NCBI GenBank assembly: GCA_963713445.1 | Contig: CAVQMB010000031.1 | Location: 62,001-126,000, forward strand | Reading direction: 5' to 3' | DNA from: CAVQMB01 sp963713445 | Lineage (GTDB): Bacteria > Pseudomonadota > Gammaproteobacteria > Competibacterales > Competibacteraceae | Length of the DNA: 64,000 nt | Shown: piece after piece, positions 18,882-30,019 of the stretch | Layout: each line of letters opens with the position of its first letter | How positions within the stretch are numbered: position 1 is the stretch's first letter | Position numbers and translations under genes: made by a program | The notes under the pieces: model-generated | The model's database searches: none | The model's input: only the letters and a program-made list of their open reading frames with translations | Told to the model about the DNA's origin: nothing

Positions 18882-19365
18882 TCAGCAGTTCCAGAAGGCC
18901 GGTGAGGGCTGCGGCGACCGCCTGCCGGCGGACCTGGTCGCGGTCACCGGCGAACCGATGACGCCGGGTTTCCGGCACCGCATGAATACGGCCCCAGGCC
19001 AGCCATACCGTGCCCACAGGTTTGTCGCCCACGCCGCCGCCCGGACCGGCGATCCCGCTGACGGCAACCGCCAGCTGGGCGTGGCTGTGGGTGAGGGCAC
19101 CGCGCACCATGGCGGCCACTGTGTCGGCGCTGACCGCGCCGTGGGTGGCCAGTGTCGCAGCCGGGACTGCCAGCAGTTCCTGTTTGGCGGCGTTGCTGTA
19201 GGTTACGAAACCGCGTTCAAACCACGCCGAGCTGCCGGCGACATCGGTTATCAGCTTAGCGATCCAGCCGCCAGTACACGATTCCGCGGTGGCCAGTTGC
19301 AAGCCGTACCGGTGAAGACTGTGGCCAACGCGTTCAGCAAGCCGCGTCAGTGTATCATCGTTCAT
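18868..19365 (-). CDS. pncC: Nicotinamide-nucleotide amidase (CinA C-terminal domain)
   Basis: Deamidates NMN to nicotinate mononucleotide, recycling the NMN released by DNA ligase. The 165-residue protein is the stand-alone CinA-C domain, with TAESCTGGWIAKLIT, GFVTYSNAAK and AVSGIAGPGGG. ATG 19365 is preferred because a GGACGG ribosome site lies just upstream; 18 further codons are open. It is divergent from mutS and heads the thpR-recA-recX run. Confidence 0.9.
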   Translation of the reverse strand: MNDDTLTRLAERVGHSLHRYGLQLATAESCTGGWIAKLITDVAGSSAWFERGFVTYSNAAKQELLAVPAATLATHGAVSADTVAAMVRGALTHSHAQLAVAVSGIAGPGGGVGDKPVGTVWLAWGRIHAVPETRRHRFAGDRDQVRRQAVAAALTGLLELLNAGG

Positions 19366-19501
19366 TTGCCGTCCGCCTCTGGCCGCGGGCATCAAAGTTT
19401 CGTACAGTCGCCCCGGCATTCGTACGGTGACCGATGGCTTCAGTTTCCATTATAGAAATCACGCCGCCTGCTTGCAGCCGAAAACCTGCGCCGTTATCGC
19501 G

Positions 19502-22095
19502 ATGACCACGAATCGATCCGGATCCGACCTCAGTCAGCATACACCGATGATGCAGCAATATTTGCGCATCAAGGCTGAGCATCCCGACATCCTGGTGTTC
19601 TACCGGATGGGTGATTTCTACGAGCTGTTCTACGACGATGCCGAGCGGGCGGCCCGGCTGCTGGACATCACCCTGACCGCCCGCGGACAGTCCGCAGGCC
19701 AGCCTATTCCGATGGCCGGGGTGCCGTACCACGCGGTGGAAGGCTACCTGGCGCGGCTGGTACGGCTGGGCGAGGCGGTCGCCATCTGCGAGCAGATCGG
19801 TGACCCCGCGGTCAGCCGCGGTCCGGTCGAGCGGCGGGTGGTGCGTATCGTCACCCCCGGCACCCTGACGGACGAAGCGCTGCTGGAGGACCGCCGTGAC
19901 AATCTGGTCCTGGCCCTGCATCAAGCTGACCGGTCCTGGGGTCTGGCCTGGCTTGATCTCGGCGGGGGCAGGTTCAGTCTGCAGGAGGTCGCGGGGGAGG
20001 CCGCCTTGCTGGGCGAACTCGAACGGTTGCGGCCGGCTGAGCTGCTGGTGGCCGAGGATGCGGTGCTGCCATCCGCTGTGACCGAATACCGTGGCCTGCG
20101 GCGCCAGCCGCCATGGTTTTTCGATGCTGACAGCGCGGTGCGTGAGTTGTGTGGCCAGTTCCGGGTGCACAGCCTCGACGGGTTCGGTTGCCGCGGCCTG
20201 GATCGGGCCATCGCCGCGGCCGGCGCGCTGCTGCAGTATGTCCGTGATACCCAGCGCTCGGCGCTGCCGCACCTGACCGGACTCAACGTCGAGCAGCGCA
20301 GCGACAGTCTGATCCTGGACGCGGCCTGCCGGCGCAATCTGGAACTCGAACACAGTCTCGGGGGCGAGCCATCACACACCCTGGTCGGGGTGATGGACAG
20401 CACTGTTAGCGCGATGGGTGGGCGTTTGCTGCGGCGCTGGCTGAATCGCCCGCTGCGCGCTCGCGCTGTGCTGCACGCGCGCCAGGAGGCGCTGGCTGAA
20501 TTGCTGGCGAGTGCGCGCCTGGTCGAAGCTGCGGCAGGTGCTGACCGGCATCGGCGACGTCGAGCGCATACTCGCCCGGGTTGCCTTGAAGTCGGCGCGA
20601 CCGCGCGATCTCGCCGGGTTACGCGAGGCCCTGGGCCGCCTGCCGGGGCTGCGGGAGATCCTGGACGCGTTGACCGCCGGGCGGCTCGCCGAACTGACTG
20701 CCGTCGCGGCACCGCAGCCGGCATTGCATGAACTGCTGGAGCGGGCTGTGGTCGCCAATCCGCCGGCCGTGATTCGCGACGGGGGCGTGATGGCTGCCGG
20801 CTACGATGAATTGCTGGACGAATTGCGTGACATCAGCAGCAACGCGGATCGTTACCTGTTGGAATTGGAGGCGCGCGAGCGGCGGCGTACCGGCATCGAC
20901 CGGCTCAAGGTCGGCTACAATCGTGTCCACGGCTATTACATCGAAATCAGCCGCGCCCAGGCCGGTGCGGTGCCGGACGACTACAGTCGCCGGCAGACAC
21001 CTGAAGGGTGTCGAGCGTTATGTCGTGCCTGAGCTCAAGGCCTTTGAGCACAAAGTGCTGAGCGCCCGGGAACGCGCCCTGGCGCGTGAGAAGGAGCTCT
21101 ACGACGGGCTGCTCGAACGACTGATCGGTGCCCTCGGCGAACTGCAGCGGCTGTCCGCGGCGCTGGCCGAACTCGATGTGCTGGCGGCCTTGGCTGAACG
21201 CGCGACGGCGCTCGATCTGGCGCGCCCGGAACTGGCCGACAGCCCGGGACTGGTCATCGAGGGTGGCCGCCATCCGGTGGTCGAGCGCAGCAGCGGCGAG
21301 CCATTCGTGGCCAACGATCTGCGGCTCGCGGAGACCGCCGCATGCTGATCGTCACCGGTCCCAATATGGGCGGCAAGAGTACCTATATGCGCCAGACGGC
21401 ACTGATCGTAATTCTCGCCCACATCGGCAGCTACGTGCCGGCGCGCCAGGCCCGCATCGGTCCGGTGGACCGAATTTTCACGCGCATCGGTGCCGCCGAC
21501 GATCTGGCCGGCGGTCGTTCCACGTTCATGGTGGAGATGACCGAAACCGCCAACATACTGCAACAACGCCACCGGCCACAGTCTGGTGCTGCATGGACGA
21601 GATCGGCCGCGGCACCAGTACCTTTGATGGGCTGGCGCTGGCCTGGGCCTGTGCCCGGCGTCTGGCTAGAACTGCAGCCTTCACCCTGTTCGCCACCCAT
21701 TACTTCGAGCTCACCGCGTTGCCGGAAACATGCGCCGGGGTTGTCAATGTACATCTGGATGCCGCTGAACATGGCGATCACATCGTGTTCCTGCACGCGG
21801 TGCAGGAAGGACCGGCCGACCGTAGCTACGGCCTGCAGGTCGCCGCGCTGGCCGGGGTGCCGCACCGGGTTATTGAACGGGCCCGCAGCTATCTCGACAC
21901 GCTGGAACAGCAGCGCGATACCGCGGCACCGGCGCAGCAATTGTCATATGTCCGCGTGTGCCGGCGCCGGCGGCCGAGCCGTCGGCACTGGTGGCGGAGC
22001 TGGCCGCCGTGGAACCGGATGGACTCAGCCCGCGTCAGGCGCTGGAACTGGTCTACCGGCTCAAAGCGCTGGTCCCGGCTGAACGGGACTCTTAA
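19502..22095 (+). CDS. mutS: DNA mismatch repair ATPase MutS, frameshifted as assembled
   Basis: Recognises mismatches and recruits MutL. The N-terminal clamp has MMQQYLRIKAEHPD and the mismatch-binding FYRMGDFYELFYDDA motif (Phe and Glu of F-x-E). The ATPase has TGPNMGGKSTYMRQ (Walker A) and, after correction, LMDEIGRGTST (Walker B). Indels are near 20,528, 20,998, 21,336, 21,552, 21,592 and 21,950; most are one-base insertions inside otherwise perfectly conserved sequence. The corrected protein is about 860 residues. Divergent from pncC; fdxA follows at 63 bases. Confidence 0.9.
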
Positions 22096-22158
22096 CCCGC
22101 ACCGGTGTCGCGGTATACTATGCCGCTTGCGGCAACATCTGCCTGACAGAGATTGATC

Positions 22159-22498
22159 ATGACTTTCGTCGTTACCGAAAACTGCATCAAGTGCAAATAC
22201 ACGGATTGCGTCGAGGTATGCCCGGTGGATTGCTTTCACGAAGGGCCCCAACTTCCTGGTGATCGATCCGGACGAGTGCATCGACTGCACGCTTGTGTGA
22301 ACCGGAATGCCCGGTCGAGGCGATCTTCTCCGAAGACGATGTGCCGGCCGGGCAGGAACAGTTTCTGGAGACTCAATGCCGAGCTGGCGAGCACAATGGC
22401 CGGTGATCAGCGCCCTGAAGGATCCGCCGGCGGATGCCGATGAATGGGCTGACAAACCGGGCAAGCTGCAGCACCTGCAGCGTGACTGGGAGAAATGA
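22159..22498 (+). CDS. fdxA: Seven-iron ferredoxin FdxA, frameshifted as assembled
   Basis: Electron carrier with one [3Fe-4S] and one [4Fe-4S] cluster. The first cluster region reads VTENCIKCKYTDCVEVCPVD in frame. Four one-base insertions (near 22,250, 22,297, 22,373 and 22,397) then break the frame, but the family sequence continues across them: IDPDECIDC, CEPECPVEAIF, and a DEWADKPGKLQHL tail. Corrected length is about 112 residues, normal for the Azotobacter/Pseudomonas FdxA type, which also lies next to mutS. Four insertions in 340 bases is the densest cluster of errors in the window. Confidence 0.85.
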
Positions 22499-22573
22499 GC
22501 GCCAGCGAGGCCAGTGGGTTGCTGGGATTAATGCGCAGCTGACCTGACTCGTGACCAGGGACCGCTGGAGGCT

Positions 22574-23131
22574 GTGGTGAACGTTTCGCTGTCGACCCCC
22601 GTCGTTGGTTTCGCCGCCTTCAGCGGCACTGGTAAGACCACCCTGCTGTGCCGGCTGATCCCGCTGCTCCGTGACCGCGGCCTGCGGTTGGGTCTGGTCA
22701 AACACAGCCATCACAATTTCGAAATTGACCGGCCGGGCAAGGACAGCCATCAGCTGCGCCAGGCTGGGGCCAGCCAGGTGCTGGTGGCATCACGCCGGCG
22801 CCTGGCGCTGATCCACCAGCACCCGGCGGCATCACGCTTGACGCTGGCTGATTTTCTGCAGCGGCTGGATGCCAGCGAACTCGACCTGTTGCTGGTGGAA
22901 GGTTACAAGTATTTCCCGATTCCCAAGATCGAACTGCACCGGCCGGGTCTGGGGCATCCGCTGCTGGCGGCGGCTGATCCCGACATCATCGCCGTGGCCA
23001 GCGATGCGTCGCTGGTATTGCCGGTGCCGCTGCCATTGCTGGATCTGAACGATTCCGTGGCGATCGCTGATTTCATTGTCGCCCGGTTTTTCCCCAACGC
23101 GTGCCCGTCAGCGCAGCTCGACAGCGCCTGA
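22574..23131 (+). CDS. mobB: Molybdopterin-guanine dinucleotide biosynthesis protein MobB
   Basis: GTP-binding accessory protein that helps attach GMP to molybdopterin. The 185-residue protein has a P-loop near the N-terminus (FSGTGKTTLL), KHSHHNFEIDRPGKDS, and LLLVEGYKYFP. Either GTG 22574 or GTG 22577 can serve as start; GGAGG precedes both. Its function fits the molybdopterin oxidoreductase encoded at 25.9-28.0 kb. Confidence 0.88.
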   Translation: MVNVSLSTPVVGFAAFSGTGKTTLLCRLIPLLRDRGLRLGLVKHSHHNFEIDRPGKDSHQLRQAGASQVLVASRRRLALIHQHPAASRLTLADFLQRLDASELDLLLVEGYKYFPIPKIELHRPGLGHPLLAAADPDIIAVASDASLVLPVPLPLLDLNDSVAIADFIVARFFPNACPSAQLDSA

Positions 23132-23155
23132 CACACTGGTCTGGCACAGCGGGTT

Positions 23156-25360
23156 TCAGAATAGGTCGATCGGATCAACGTCCAGTGACCAGCGCACGCG
23201 CCGGGCCGATTTCAGTGTTGCCACCGGTTCCAGCCACTGGTGCAGGAAACGGTGCAGTGCAGCCCGCCGCCCGGCTTGCAACAGCAGTTGGGCGCGGTAA
23301 CGGCCGGCCCGGCGTTCCATAGGCGCCGGCACCGGACCCAGCAGTTCGACGGCGCAGTCCAGCGGCCGGCCCAGGGCGGCTGCCTCGCTGAGGAACCGGT
23401 GGGCGGGTTCGGCCGTGCCGGCTTCAGCCCGTACCAGGGCCTGGTAACTGTACGGCGGTAGCCCTGCGGCCTCGCGCTCGGCCAGTGCGGCTGCGGCGAA
23501 CTGGGAATAGCCGTCGCGCACCAGTCGCCTGAGCAGGGGATGGTCGGGCTGGTGGGTCTGGATGACGACGGTGCCGGGCTTGTCGGCCCGACCGGCGCGG
23601 CCAGCCACTTGCAGGATCAACTGCGCCAGCCGTTCACTGGCCCGGAAGTCAGCGCTGAACAGCCCCTGGTCGGCATCAATAATGCCGACCAGGGTGACAT
23701 CCGGGAAATGGTGGCCCTTGGCCAGCATCTGGGTGCCGAGCAGCAGCCGTCGGCGACCGCTGTGGATATCGTCCAGTAACTGCTGCAGGCTGCCACGGCG
23801 CCGGGTGCTGTCACGGTCGATCCGGGCAATGCCAATGCCGGGGAATTCCTTTTCCAGCAACTGTTCGATGCGCTCGGTGCCGGCTCCCAGCGGCCGCAGG
23901 TCGACGCTGCCGCAATCCGGACAGGCGGTTGGCACCTGTTGCTCAGTGCCGCAGTGGTGGCACAGCAGGCGCTGCTGGCGCAGGTGCAGCGTCAGCCGGG
24001 CATCGCATTGATGGCAGTAGCCGAGCCAGCCGCATTCGTGACAGATCAGGGTGGGCGCATAACCTCGCCGGTTGAGAAACAGCAGCACCTGCTCGGTGCG
24101 ATCCAGATGGCTCCGCATCCGTTCCAGCAGCGGGAGCGCCAGCCCTTCCGTCATGGGTTGGCGCCGCAAATCGAGCAGTTCGATGGCCGGTGACCGGGCA
24201 CCACCGACGCGCTCCGGCAGGGTGAGCCACCGGTAGCGGCCAGTGGCGGCGTTGTGCAGGCTTTCCAGTGACGGTGTGGCCGATCCCAGCACGATCGGTA
24301 TGCGGCTCTGACGGGCCCGGACCACGGCGAGATCACGGGCGTGGTAGCGGAACCCATCCTGTTGCTTGAAGGATCCGTCGTGTTCCTCGTCGATGATGAT
24401 AAGGCCTGGTTGCAGCAGCGGTGTGAATACCGCCGAACGGGTGCCGATCACCACCCGGGCGGTGCCGCTGGCGGCCAGCAGCCAGGCGTTTAACCGTTCG
24501 CGGTCGCCGAGGGCTGAATGCAGCACCGCCAGTGGCCCTGGCAGCCGGCGTTCGAAGCGATCGAGCAGTTGCGGGGTCAGACTGATCTCCGGCACCAGTA
24601 CCAGTGCCTGCTGGCCGCGCCCCAGTACCGCCTCGATCAGGCGCAGGTACACTTCGGTTTTGCCGCTGCCGGTCACACCGTCCAGCAGAAAGCTGGCAAA
24701 ACCGCGGCTAAGCGCTTCAGCAACGCTTGCCACAGCCGTGTGCTGGGCCGCCGTGAGTTCGGGGCGAGCGTCAGCAGGAGGTGCGCTGGTGGCGGGTGTG
24801 GGTGTCAGTTGTTCCAGCCAGCCGCGGGCGGTCAACGTGCGGGTCGGTGTGCTCCAGCCGGGCAGAGTCTGGCGCAACCGCTCGGCACTCAGGCCGGCCG
24901 GATGGTCGGCCAGCAGTGCCATTACCGCCCGCTGGCGCGGGGCCCGTGCTGGCAGCCCCTGGCGCAGGATTTCCCGGCCGGCGTCGGTTAACCGCCAGTG
25001 CGGCTCGTGTTGGACCACAGCGGCTGCGCCCTGGCGCAGCAGTACCGGGAGCGCGCTCGCGAACACCTCGCCCGGCGGGTGATGGTAGTAGACCTGAGCC
25101 CAGCTGCTCAGCATCATCAAGGCCGGCGGCAGCACCGGTTGCTGGTCAAGCAACGCCAGGGCCGGTCGTAGCCGTTCGGGCGCTACCGGGCTATCGGCGC
25201 GGACTTCCAGCAAGACACCGATCCGCGAGCCGCGGCCAAATGGGACCCGCAAGCGGATACCGGGGCTAAGCTGCGCGGGTGCGACATCGGCCGGCGGCAG
25301 ATAGTCGAACCAGCGCCGCAACGGCGAGGGGACGGCGACACGTAGGATAACGGCTGGCAT
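23156..25360 (-). CDS. priA: Primosomal protein N' (replication restart helicase)
   Basis: Superfamily 2 helicase that reloads DnaB at stalled forks. The 734-residue protein has the 3'-end DNA-binding domain (residues 1-100, RWFDYLPPADV), Walker A GVTGSGKTEVYLRL, the DEEH box IIIDEEHDGSFKQQ, and eight zinc-binding cysteines in pairs (CHECGWLGYCHQC and CHHCG; CPDCG). Motif VI is QVAGRAGRADKPG. Intact, convergent with mobB (25 bases between stops). Confidence 0.95.
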   Translation of the reverse strand: MPAVILRVAVPSPLRRWFDYLPPADVAPAQLSPGIRLRVPFGRGSRIGVLLEVRADSPVAPERLRPALALLDQQPVLPPALMMLSSWAQVYYHHPPGEVFASALPVLLRQGAAAVVQHEPHWRLTDAGREILRQGLPARAPRQRAVMALLADHPAGLSAERLRQTLPGWSTPTRTLTARGWLEQLTPTPATSAPPADARPELTAAQHTAVASVAEALSRGFASFLLDGVTGSGKTEVYLRLIEAVLGRGQQALVLVPEISLTPQLLDRFERRLPGPLAVLHSALGDRERLNAWLLAASGTARVVIGTRSAVFTPLLQPGLIIIDEEHDGSFKQQDGFRYHARDLAVVRARQSRIPIVLGSATPSLESLHNAATGRYRWLTLPERVGGARSPAIELLDLRRQPMTEGLALPLLERMRSHLDRTEQVLLFLNRRGYAPTLICHECGWLGYCHQCDARLTLHLRQQRLLCHHCGTEQQVPTACPDCGSVDLRPLGAGTERIEQLLEKEFPGIGIARIDRDSTRRRGSLQQLLDDIHSGRRRLLLGTQMLAKGHHFPDVTLVGIIDADQGLFSADFRASERLAQLILQVAGRAGRADKPGTVVIQTHQPDHPLLRRLVRDGYSQFAAAALAEREAAGLPPYSYQALVRAEAGTAEPAHRFLSEAAALGRPLDCAVELLGPVPAPMERRAGRYRAQLLLQAGRRAALHRFLHQWLEPVATLKSARRVRWSLDVDPIDLF

Positions 25361-25460
25361 GGAGCCGGATTATAGCGGCGTCGTTCCGGGGCAACGCAGG
25401 ATTTTCACTCCGCCAGGACGGGCCCCCCGTTGCTGACGCCGGCTGACAGGCTGGTCAGCG

Positions 25461-25898
25461 CTACGGGCGCACGTAGGCGTAACCCTGTTCTTCCAACTCC
25501 ATGATACGGCCGACACCGGCCGGCACCACCTTTACGCCTTTCAGCAGCACCGGCATGTGGCCGGTCCGCCGGGCGATGGCCGCCATGGTGTTGTGGCAGG
25601 CGCTGAAACGGATGTTCTGCAGTACCAGGCTTTCCACCCGCTGGGCCTGATCACTTTGGCGGGTCAACAGACTGAGGCCGGGGCCGAAGGCGACGATTTC
25701 GATGGCGATATTGTCCATGCCGTATTGCTTCTGCAGGTTTACCGCGTTGTGCAGCGCCATCGACTGTACCTGCGGATTGGCGCTGCTGACTTGCAGCACG
25801 ATTTTGTGCTGCGGGGTTAGCTGGGCCTGAGCCGGCGCGATGAAAACAGTGAGCAGGGCTACGGTGGCAGCAATTGCCAGACGCAGGGCAGGGTGCAT
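25461..25898 (-). CDS. Secreted DsrE-like protein
   Basis: A 145-residue protein with a cleavable signal peptide (ALRLAIAATVALLTVFIAPAQA) (split: ALRLAIAATVALL, then IAPAQA). The mature part has the DsrE/DsrF-like alpha/beta fold: KIVLQVSS, a helix, then IEIVAFGPGL and a cysteine in RFSACHNTMA, followed by VVPAGVGRIMELEEQGYAYVRP in two pieces (VVPAGVGRIMELE; GYAYVRP). Periplasmic DsrE proteins of this type are found near sulfur-oxidation and molybdoenzyme genes, but the function is unknown. It sits 42 bases after the molybdopterin oxidoreductase gene in the same direction. Confidence 0.75.
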   Translation of the reverse strand: MHPALRLAIAATVALLTVFIAPAQAQLTPQHKIVLQVSSANPQVQSMALHNAVNLQKQYGMDNIAIEIVAFGPGLSLLTRQSDQAQRVESLVLQNIRFSACHNTMAAIARRTGHMPVLLKGVKVVPAGVGRIMELEEQGYAYVRP

Positions 25899-25940
25899 GG
25901 GGGTGTCCTCCTGGATTGTTGGCGGTACGGTCGAATGTTT

Positions 25941-28031
25941 TCAGGCCGGGCGCAGCCAGACCGCGGTATCGTGGAATACGGCGCCGCCGTTGGGTGGTCC
26001 CGGATCGGCGCTGGTCAGCACATTGATGCCGCGGCCCTCGACGAAAGCCGCATGCGGCCAGATGCTTTCAACGACCACGACACCACGCTGAATACCGGCG
26101 AACGGTTCGGTTGCTACCACCACCGAGCCGCGCTGGTTGCCCAGGCGCGCGAGAGCGCCGGCGGTCAGACCCAAGGCCGCGCAATCGTCGGGGTGCAGCT
26201 TGACGGTCGGCCGCCGCTCATAGCGCTGCGACGACGGTGTTTCGGTGAAGCTGGTGTTGAGGAAATGCCGCGGCTGGCGCCGCCACCAGCCGGAACGGCC
26301 GCTCACCGTCGGATTGCGTCGGTGATGGCGAGGTGATCGGGCAGGCTCGGCAACCGGGCATGATCGGGACCCAGCGCCGCCCAGTCGGGGTGGAAATGGA
26401 AACCTCTGTCGGCATGGCCGAAGCCGTTGAGGAAATGCATGGTGTCAAAATCACGGGCGCAGTCGATGCCGCCCTGCGCGCAGACCGTCGCCGCATCAGG
26501 ATAGCCCGATCGCGCCAGGGTGGCGTCGATCAACTGCCAGGCGGTCATGTCGAAGCCCGGATGCTCGGCGCCCAGCCGCCGGGCCAGCTCGCCCAGCACG
26601 CCAATGGTTGGAGCGCGCTTCCGCCTGGGGTTCGATCACCGCCGGCGCCGACCTGCAGGAAGGTGTGGCCCCCGGCAAGGTAGAGGTCGTCGTGCTCGAG
26701 GAAGGTCGTCGCCGGCAGCACGATATCGGCCATGGCGCGCGGTCTCGGTCAGGAACTGCTCGTGCACGCAGACGAACAGGTCGTCGCGCAGCAGGCCCCG
26801 GCGGACGCGTTCGGATTCCGGTGCCGACCACCAGCGGGTTGGTATTCTGGATCAGCAATGCCGTCACCGGCGGGCCGTCGCCCAGGTCGCGCGGGTCATT
26901 GTCCAGCACCGGCCCGATGCGCGACTGATCGAGGATACGGACGCTGTCGTCGCGCACATCCAGTCCCTTGATCAGGCTGTCATCGATGCCGTAGAGGCCG
27001 CCATTTGAGTACAGCGCGCCGCCGCCCGGATACTGCCAGGCGCCGGTTACCGCCGGCAGGCAACTGACCGCGTGCATGTTGACCGCACCGTTGCGCGAGC
27101 GGGCGAAACCATAGCCGAGCCGGAGAAAGCTGCGCTGGGTCGCGCCGTAGAGGCGGGCAAACGCCCGGATTTCGTCAGCGGTGAGGCCGGTGATCGCGGC
27201 CGCCCAGTCCGGCCCGCGCGATCCGCCAGGTGCGCCTCCAGCGCCGGATCGGCGTCGGTGTGCCGGGCCAGGTAGTCCCGATCGGCGTAGCCGTCGGCAA
27301 ACAGCACGTGCATCACCGCCACGGCCAGCGCACCATCGCTGCCCGGCCGCAGCATGAGGTGCCGGTCGGCTTTGGCCGCGGTGGCGTTGCGGTAGGGATC
27401 GACCACCACCAGCTTGGTGCCGCGCTCCTGGCGCCGGGCCCTGGCGACGTGAGTGCATCACGTTGACCTGGGTGTGGACCGCGATTGGTGCCCCACACGC
27501 ACGATCAGATCGGCTTGCGCCAGTTCGCGCGGATCCAACGCCGCGCTTGACACCGATGCCCGCCAGCCAGCCGGCATCGGTCAAGGTGTTACAGATGGTC
27601 TAGTGCTGGCGCGAATATCGCATCACGTGGCGCAGCCGCTCGATGCCGTCGCGCTGCACCAGCCCCATGGTGCCGGCGTAGAAGTAGGGCCATACAGTTT
27701 CCGGACCGTGGCGCTGGGCCGCCGCGGATCAGCCGCTCGGCGACCTCATCGAGCGCAGCGTCCCAGCTCAGCGGCACAAAGTCCGCCCGCGAGCCGCCGC
27801 GCGGCCCAACGCGGCGCAGCGGTGTCGTCAGCCGGTCGGGGTGATGCACCCGCTCGGCGTAACGGCCGACCTTGGCGCAGACCACACCGGCGGTATAGCG
27901 GATTGTCAGCCGCGCCATAAACCCGGCCGATGGTGCGCGGCGTCCAGCCGCTCGACTTCCAGCGCGCAGGTGCTGGGGCAGTCGTGCGGGCAGGTGGAGC
28001 GGCGGCGCGGGCGACTAAGGCGGGCGGCCAC
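25941..28031 (-). CDS. Molybdopterin oxidoreductase (formate-dehydrogenase-like), frameshifted as assembled
   Basis: A Mo/W-bis-MGD enzyme of about 700 residues in the DMSO reductase superfamily; the substrate cannot be told from sequence. From a GTG at 28031 (AGGAAA upstream) the N-terminus has the [4Fe-4S] motif STCPHDCPSTCALEVERLD with the fourth cysteine in GVVCAKVGRYAE. The body has YGFARSRNGAVNMHAVSC, LLIQNTNPLVV and a C-terminal molybdopterin-binding domain (KLHPDDCAALGL; SADPGPPNGGAVFHDTAVW in two parts). At least six indels split it into overlapping frames. The region downstream of ssb is tightly spaced. mobB, 3 kb away, would supply the cofactor. Confidence 0.78.
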
Positions 28032-28040
28032 GGGTATTTC

Positions 28041-28535
28041 CTAAAAGGGGATATCGTCGTCGAAATCGTCGTCGAAGCTTTGTTGTTGATTGCCCTGTGC
28101 TGGGGCACCCTGAGTGGCGGCTGGTGCCGGTTTGGCAGCCGGTGCGCTGCGCCTCGGAGGCGCTGAGCCGGACTCGAAATCGGCGCTGCCGCCGGCGTTA
28201 CGGCTATCGAGCATCTGCATGTCCTGGGCCCGGATTTCCGTGGTGTAGCGTTCCTGGCCTTCTTTGTCCTGCCACTTGCGGGTGCGCAGACTGCCCTCCA
28301 CATAGACCCGCGAGCCTTTGTGCAGATACTGGCCGGCGATCTCGGCCAGGCGGCCGAAGAACACCACGCTATGCCATTCGGTCTGCTCGCGGTTCTCGCC
28401 GCTGGTCTTGTCACGCCAGGTGTCGGTGGTGGCGATGCGGACATTGGCCACCGCGTCGCCGCTGGGCATGTAGCGGATCTCCGGATCGACGCCCAGGTTG
28501 CCGATCAGGATGACTTTGTTGACGCCTCGTGCCAT
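28041..28535 (-). CDS. ssb: Single-stranded DNA-binding protein
   Basis: OB-fold protein of 164 residues: MARGVNKVILIGNLGVDPE at the N-terminus, WHSVVFFGRLAEIAGQYL, a Pro/Gln-rich linker, and the acidic tip DDDFDDDIPF that recruits repair proteins. Next to the MFS gene and uvrA, the usual place in gammaproteobacteria. No LexA box was found upstream. Confidence 0.96.
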   Translation of the reverse strand: MARGVNKVILIGNLGVDPEIRYMPSGDAVANVRIATTDTWRDKTSGENREQTEWHSVVFFGRLAEIAGQYLHKGSRVYVEGSLRTRKWQDKEGQERYTTEIRAQDMQMLDSRNAGGSADFESGSAPPRRSAPAAKPAPAATQGAPAQGNQQQSFDDDFDDDIPF

Positions 28536-28556
28536 GGGAGTGGTCTCCTACCGTAG

Positions 28557-29946
28557 TCAGCTCTGGGCCGCAGAGTACGCTTGCAGTGCGGTCGGGTCCA
28601 GTTCGCGCTTCTCCACCTTGAGATAGGCCACGCCTTCGGTTGCGACCACCACCGCTTCGGCGACGCCCGGGATGTTGCTGAGGCGTTGCGCGAGCTGCCG
28701 GGCCTCGCTCTCGCTGACCTTGCCGACGTTGAGCATCTGGCTGCTCAGGAAGCGCGGCGTGCGCATGGTGGCGGCAATCCCGAACCAGACCAGGGCGAAC
28801 AGCCCGGTGAAGGCGAACACGCCGGTCAGGCCGTATTGCCCGTAGATCCAGCCGCCCAGCGTGCCGCCGACAAAGATTCCGAAGAACTGCGAGCTGGAAT
28901 AGACGCCCATGGCGGTGCCCTTGCTTTCAGCCGGGGCCACTTTGGAGATCAGCGAGGGTAGGGTGGCTTCCATCAGGGTGAAGGCGGTGAAGAACACGGT
29001 CAGGGCGATGGCGATGCCGGTCAGGCTGTGATGCCATTCCATCAAGGCCAGTTCCGAGCCGGCCAGGGCTAGGATCGCGCCCAGGAATACCGATTTGATC
29101 TTGCGTCGCTTCTCGGCCAGTGATGATGAACGGCACCATCGCGACTACCGCCACCACCAGTACCGGCAGATAGAGATACCACTGGTGCTGGGTGTCGAGG
29201 CCGGCGGCGTCGCGCAGCGCCAGCGGCAGGGCCACGAAGCTGGCCGTGAGGATCCCATGCAAGGCCATGATGCCGAAATCCAGCCGCAGCAGCTGACCGT
29301 CGGTCAGGACCCGCTTGAACAGCGCCGGTACGGCCTCGGTGTCGCGATGCAGCCGTTGCCGGGCGGGCTGGGGAACGGACAGATACAATACGCCGATGCC
29401 GCCCAGCGCCAGCACGCTGGTCAGCCAGAAGATGCCCGGCACCCCGATCCAGGTGGTCAGCACCGGCCCCAGAACCAGTGCAACTGCAAACGACAGGCCG
29501 ATGGTCATGCCCACTAACGCCATGGCCTTGGTGCGGTGTTCCTCGCGGGTGAGATCGGCGGTCATGGCCAGAATGGTCGAACCCACCGCGCCGCCACCCT
29601 GCAGGATGCGGCCCAGGATGACGCCGTAGATCGAGCCCGACAGCGCCGCGACCACACTGCCGATGGCGAAGATCAGCAGGCCCGTGGCGATGATGGGCTT
29701 GCGGCCGACGCGGTCGGACAGCATGCCGAAGGGAATCTGCAGCAGCGCCTGGGTCAGGCCGTACGCGCCCAATGCGAGGCCGATGGTAGTGGGGGTGACA
29801 CCGCGCAGGTGTTCCGCGTAAACCGAGAAGACCGGGTAGATCATGAACAGACCCAGCATGCGCAAGGCGAAGATGCTCGCCAGGGATAGCGCCGCCCGCC
29901 GCTCTGTTGGCAGCATGGCGTCGGTGTCCGCGGTGGATGATGCCAT
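28557..29946 (-). CDS. MFS transporter with C-terminal YAM-like domain, frameshifted as assembled
   Basis: Twelve-helix major facilitator protein with the motif A signature (GMLSDRVGRKPII) after helix 2. After the last helix comes a soluble tail of about 65 residues (SEARQLAQRLSNIPGVAEAV...) that looks like the YAM domain of E. coli YajR, a ferredoxin-like fold. The frame breaks at least once near 29,100; the last 162 residues (from MMEWHHSLTGIAIAL) are in another frame. It lies between ssb and divergent uvrA, a conserved arrangement. Substrate unknown. Confidence 0.8.
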
Positions 29947-30019
29947 AAGTCAAGACCTCTTTTGCGTTGTCAGCTGTTAACCGCTTATAGTACCAATTTG
30001 TCCCAAGTCCGGGTAAGGA

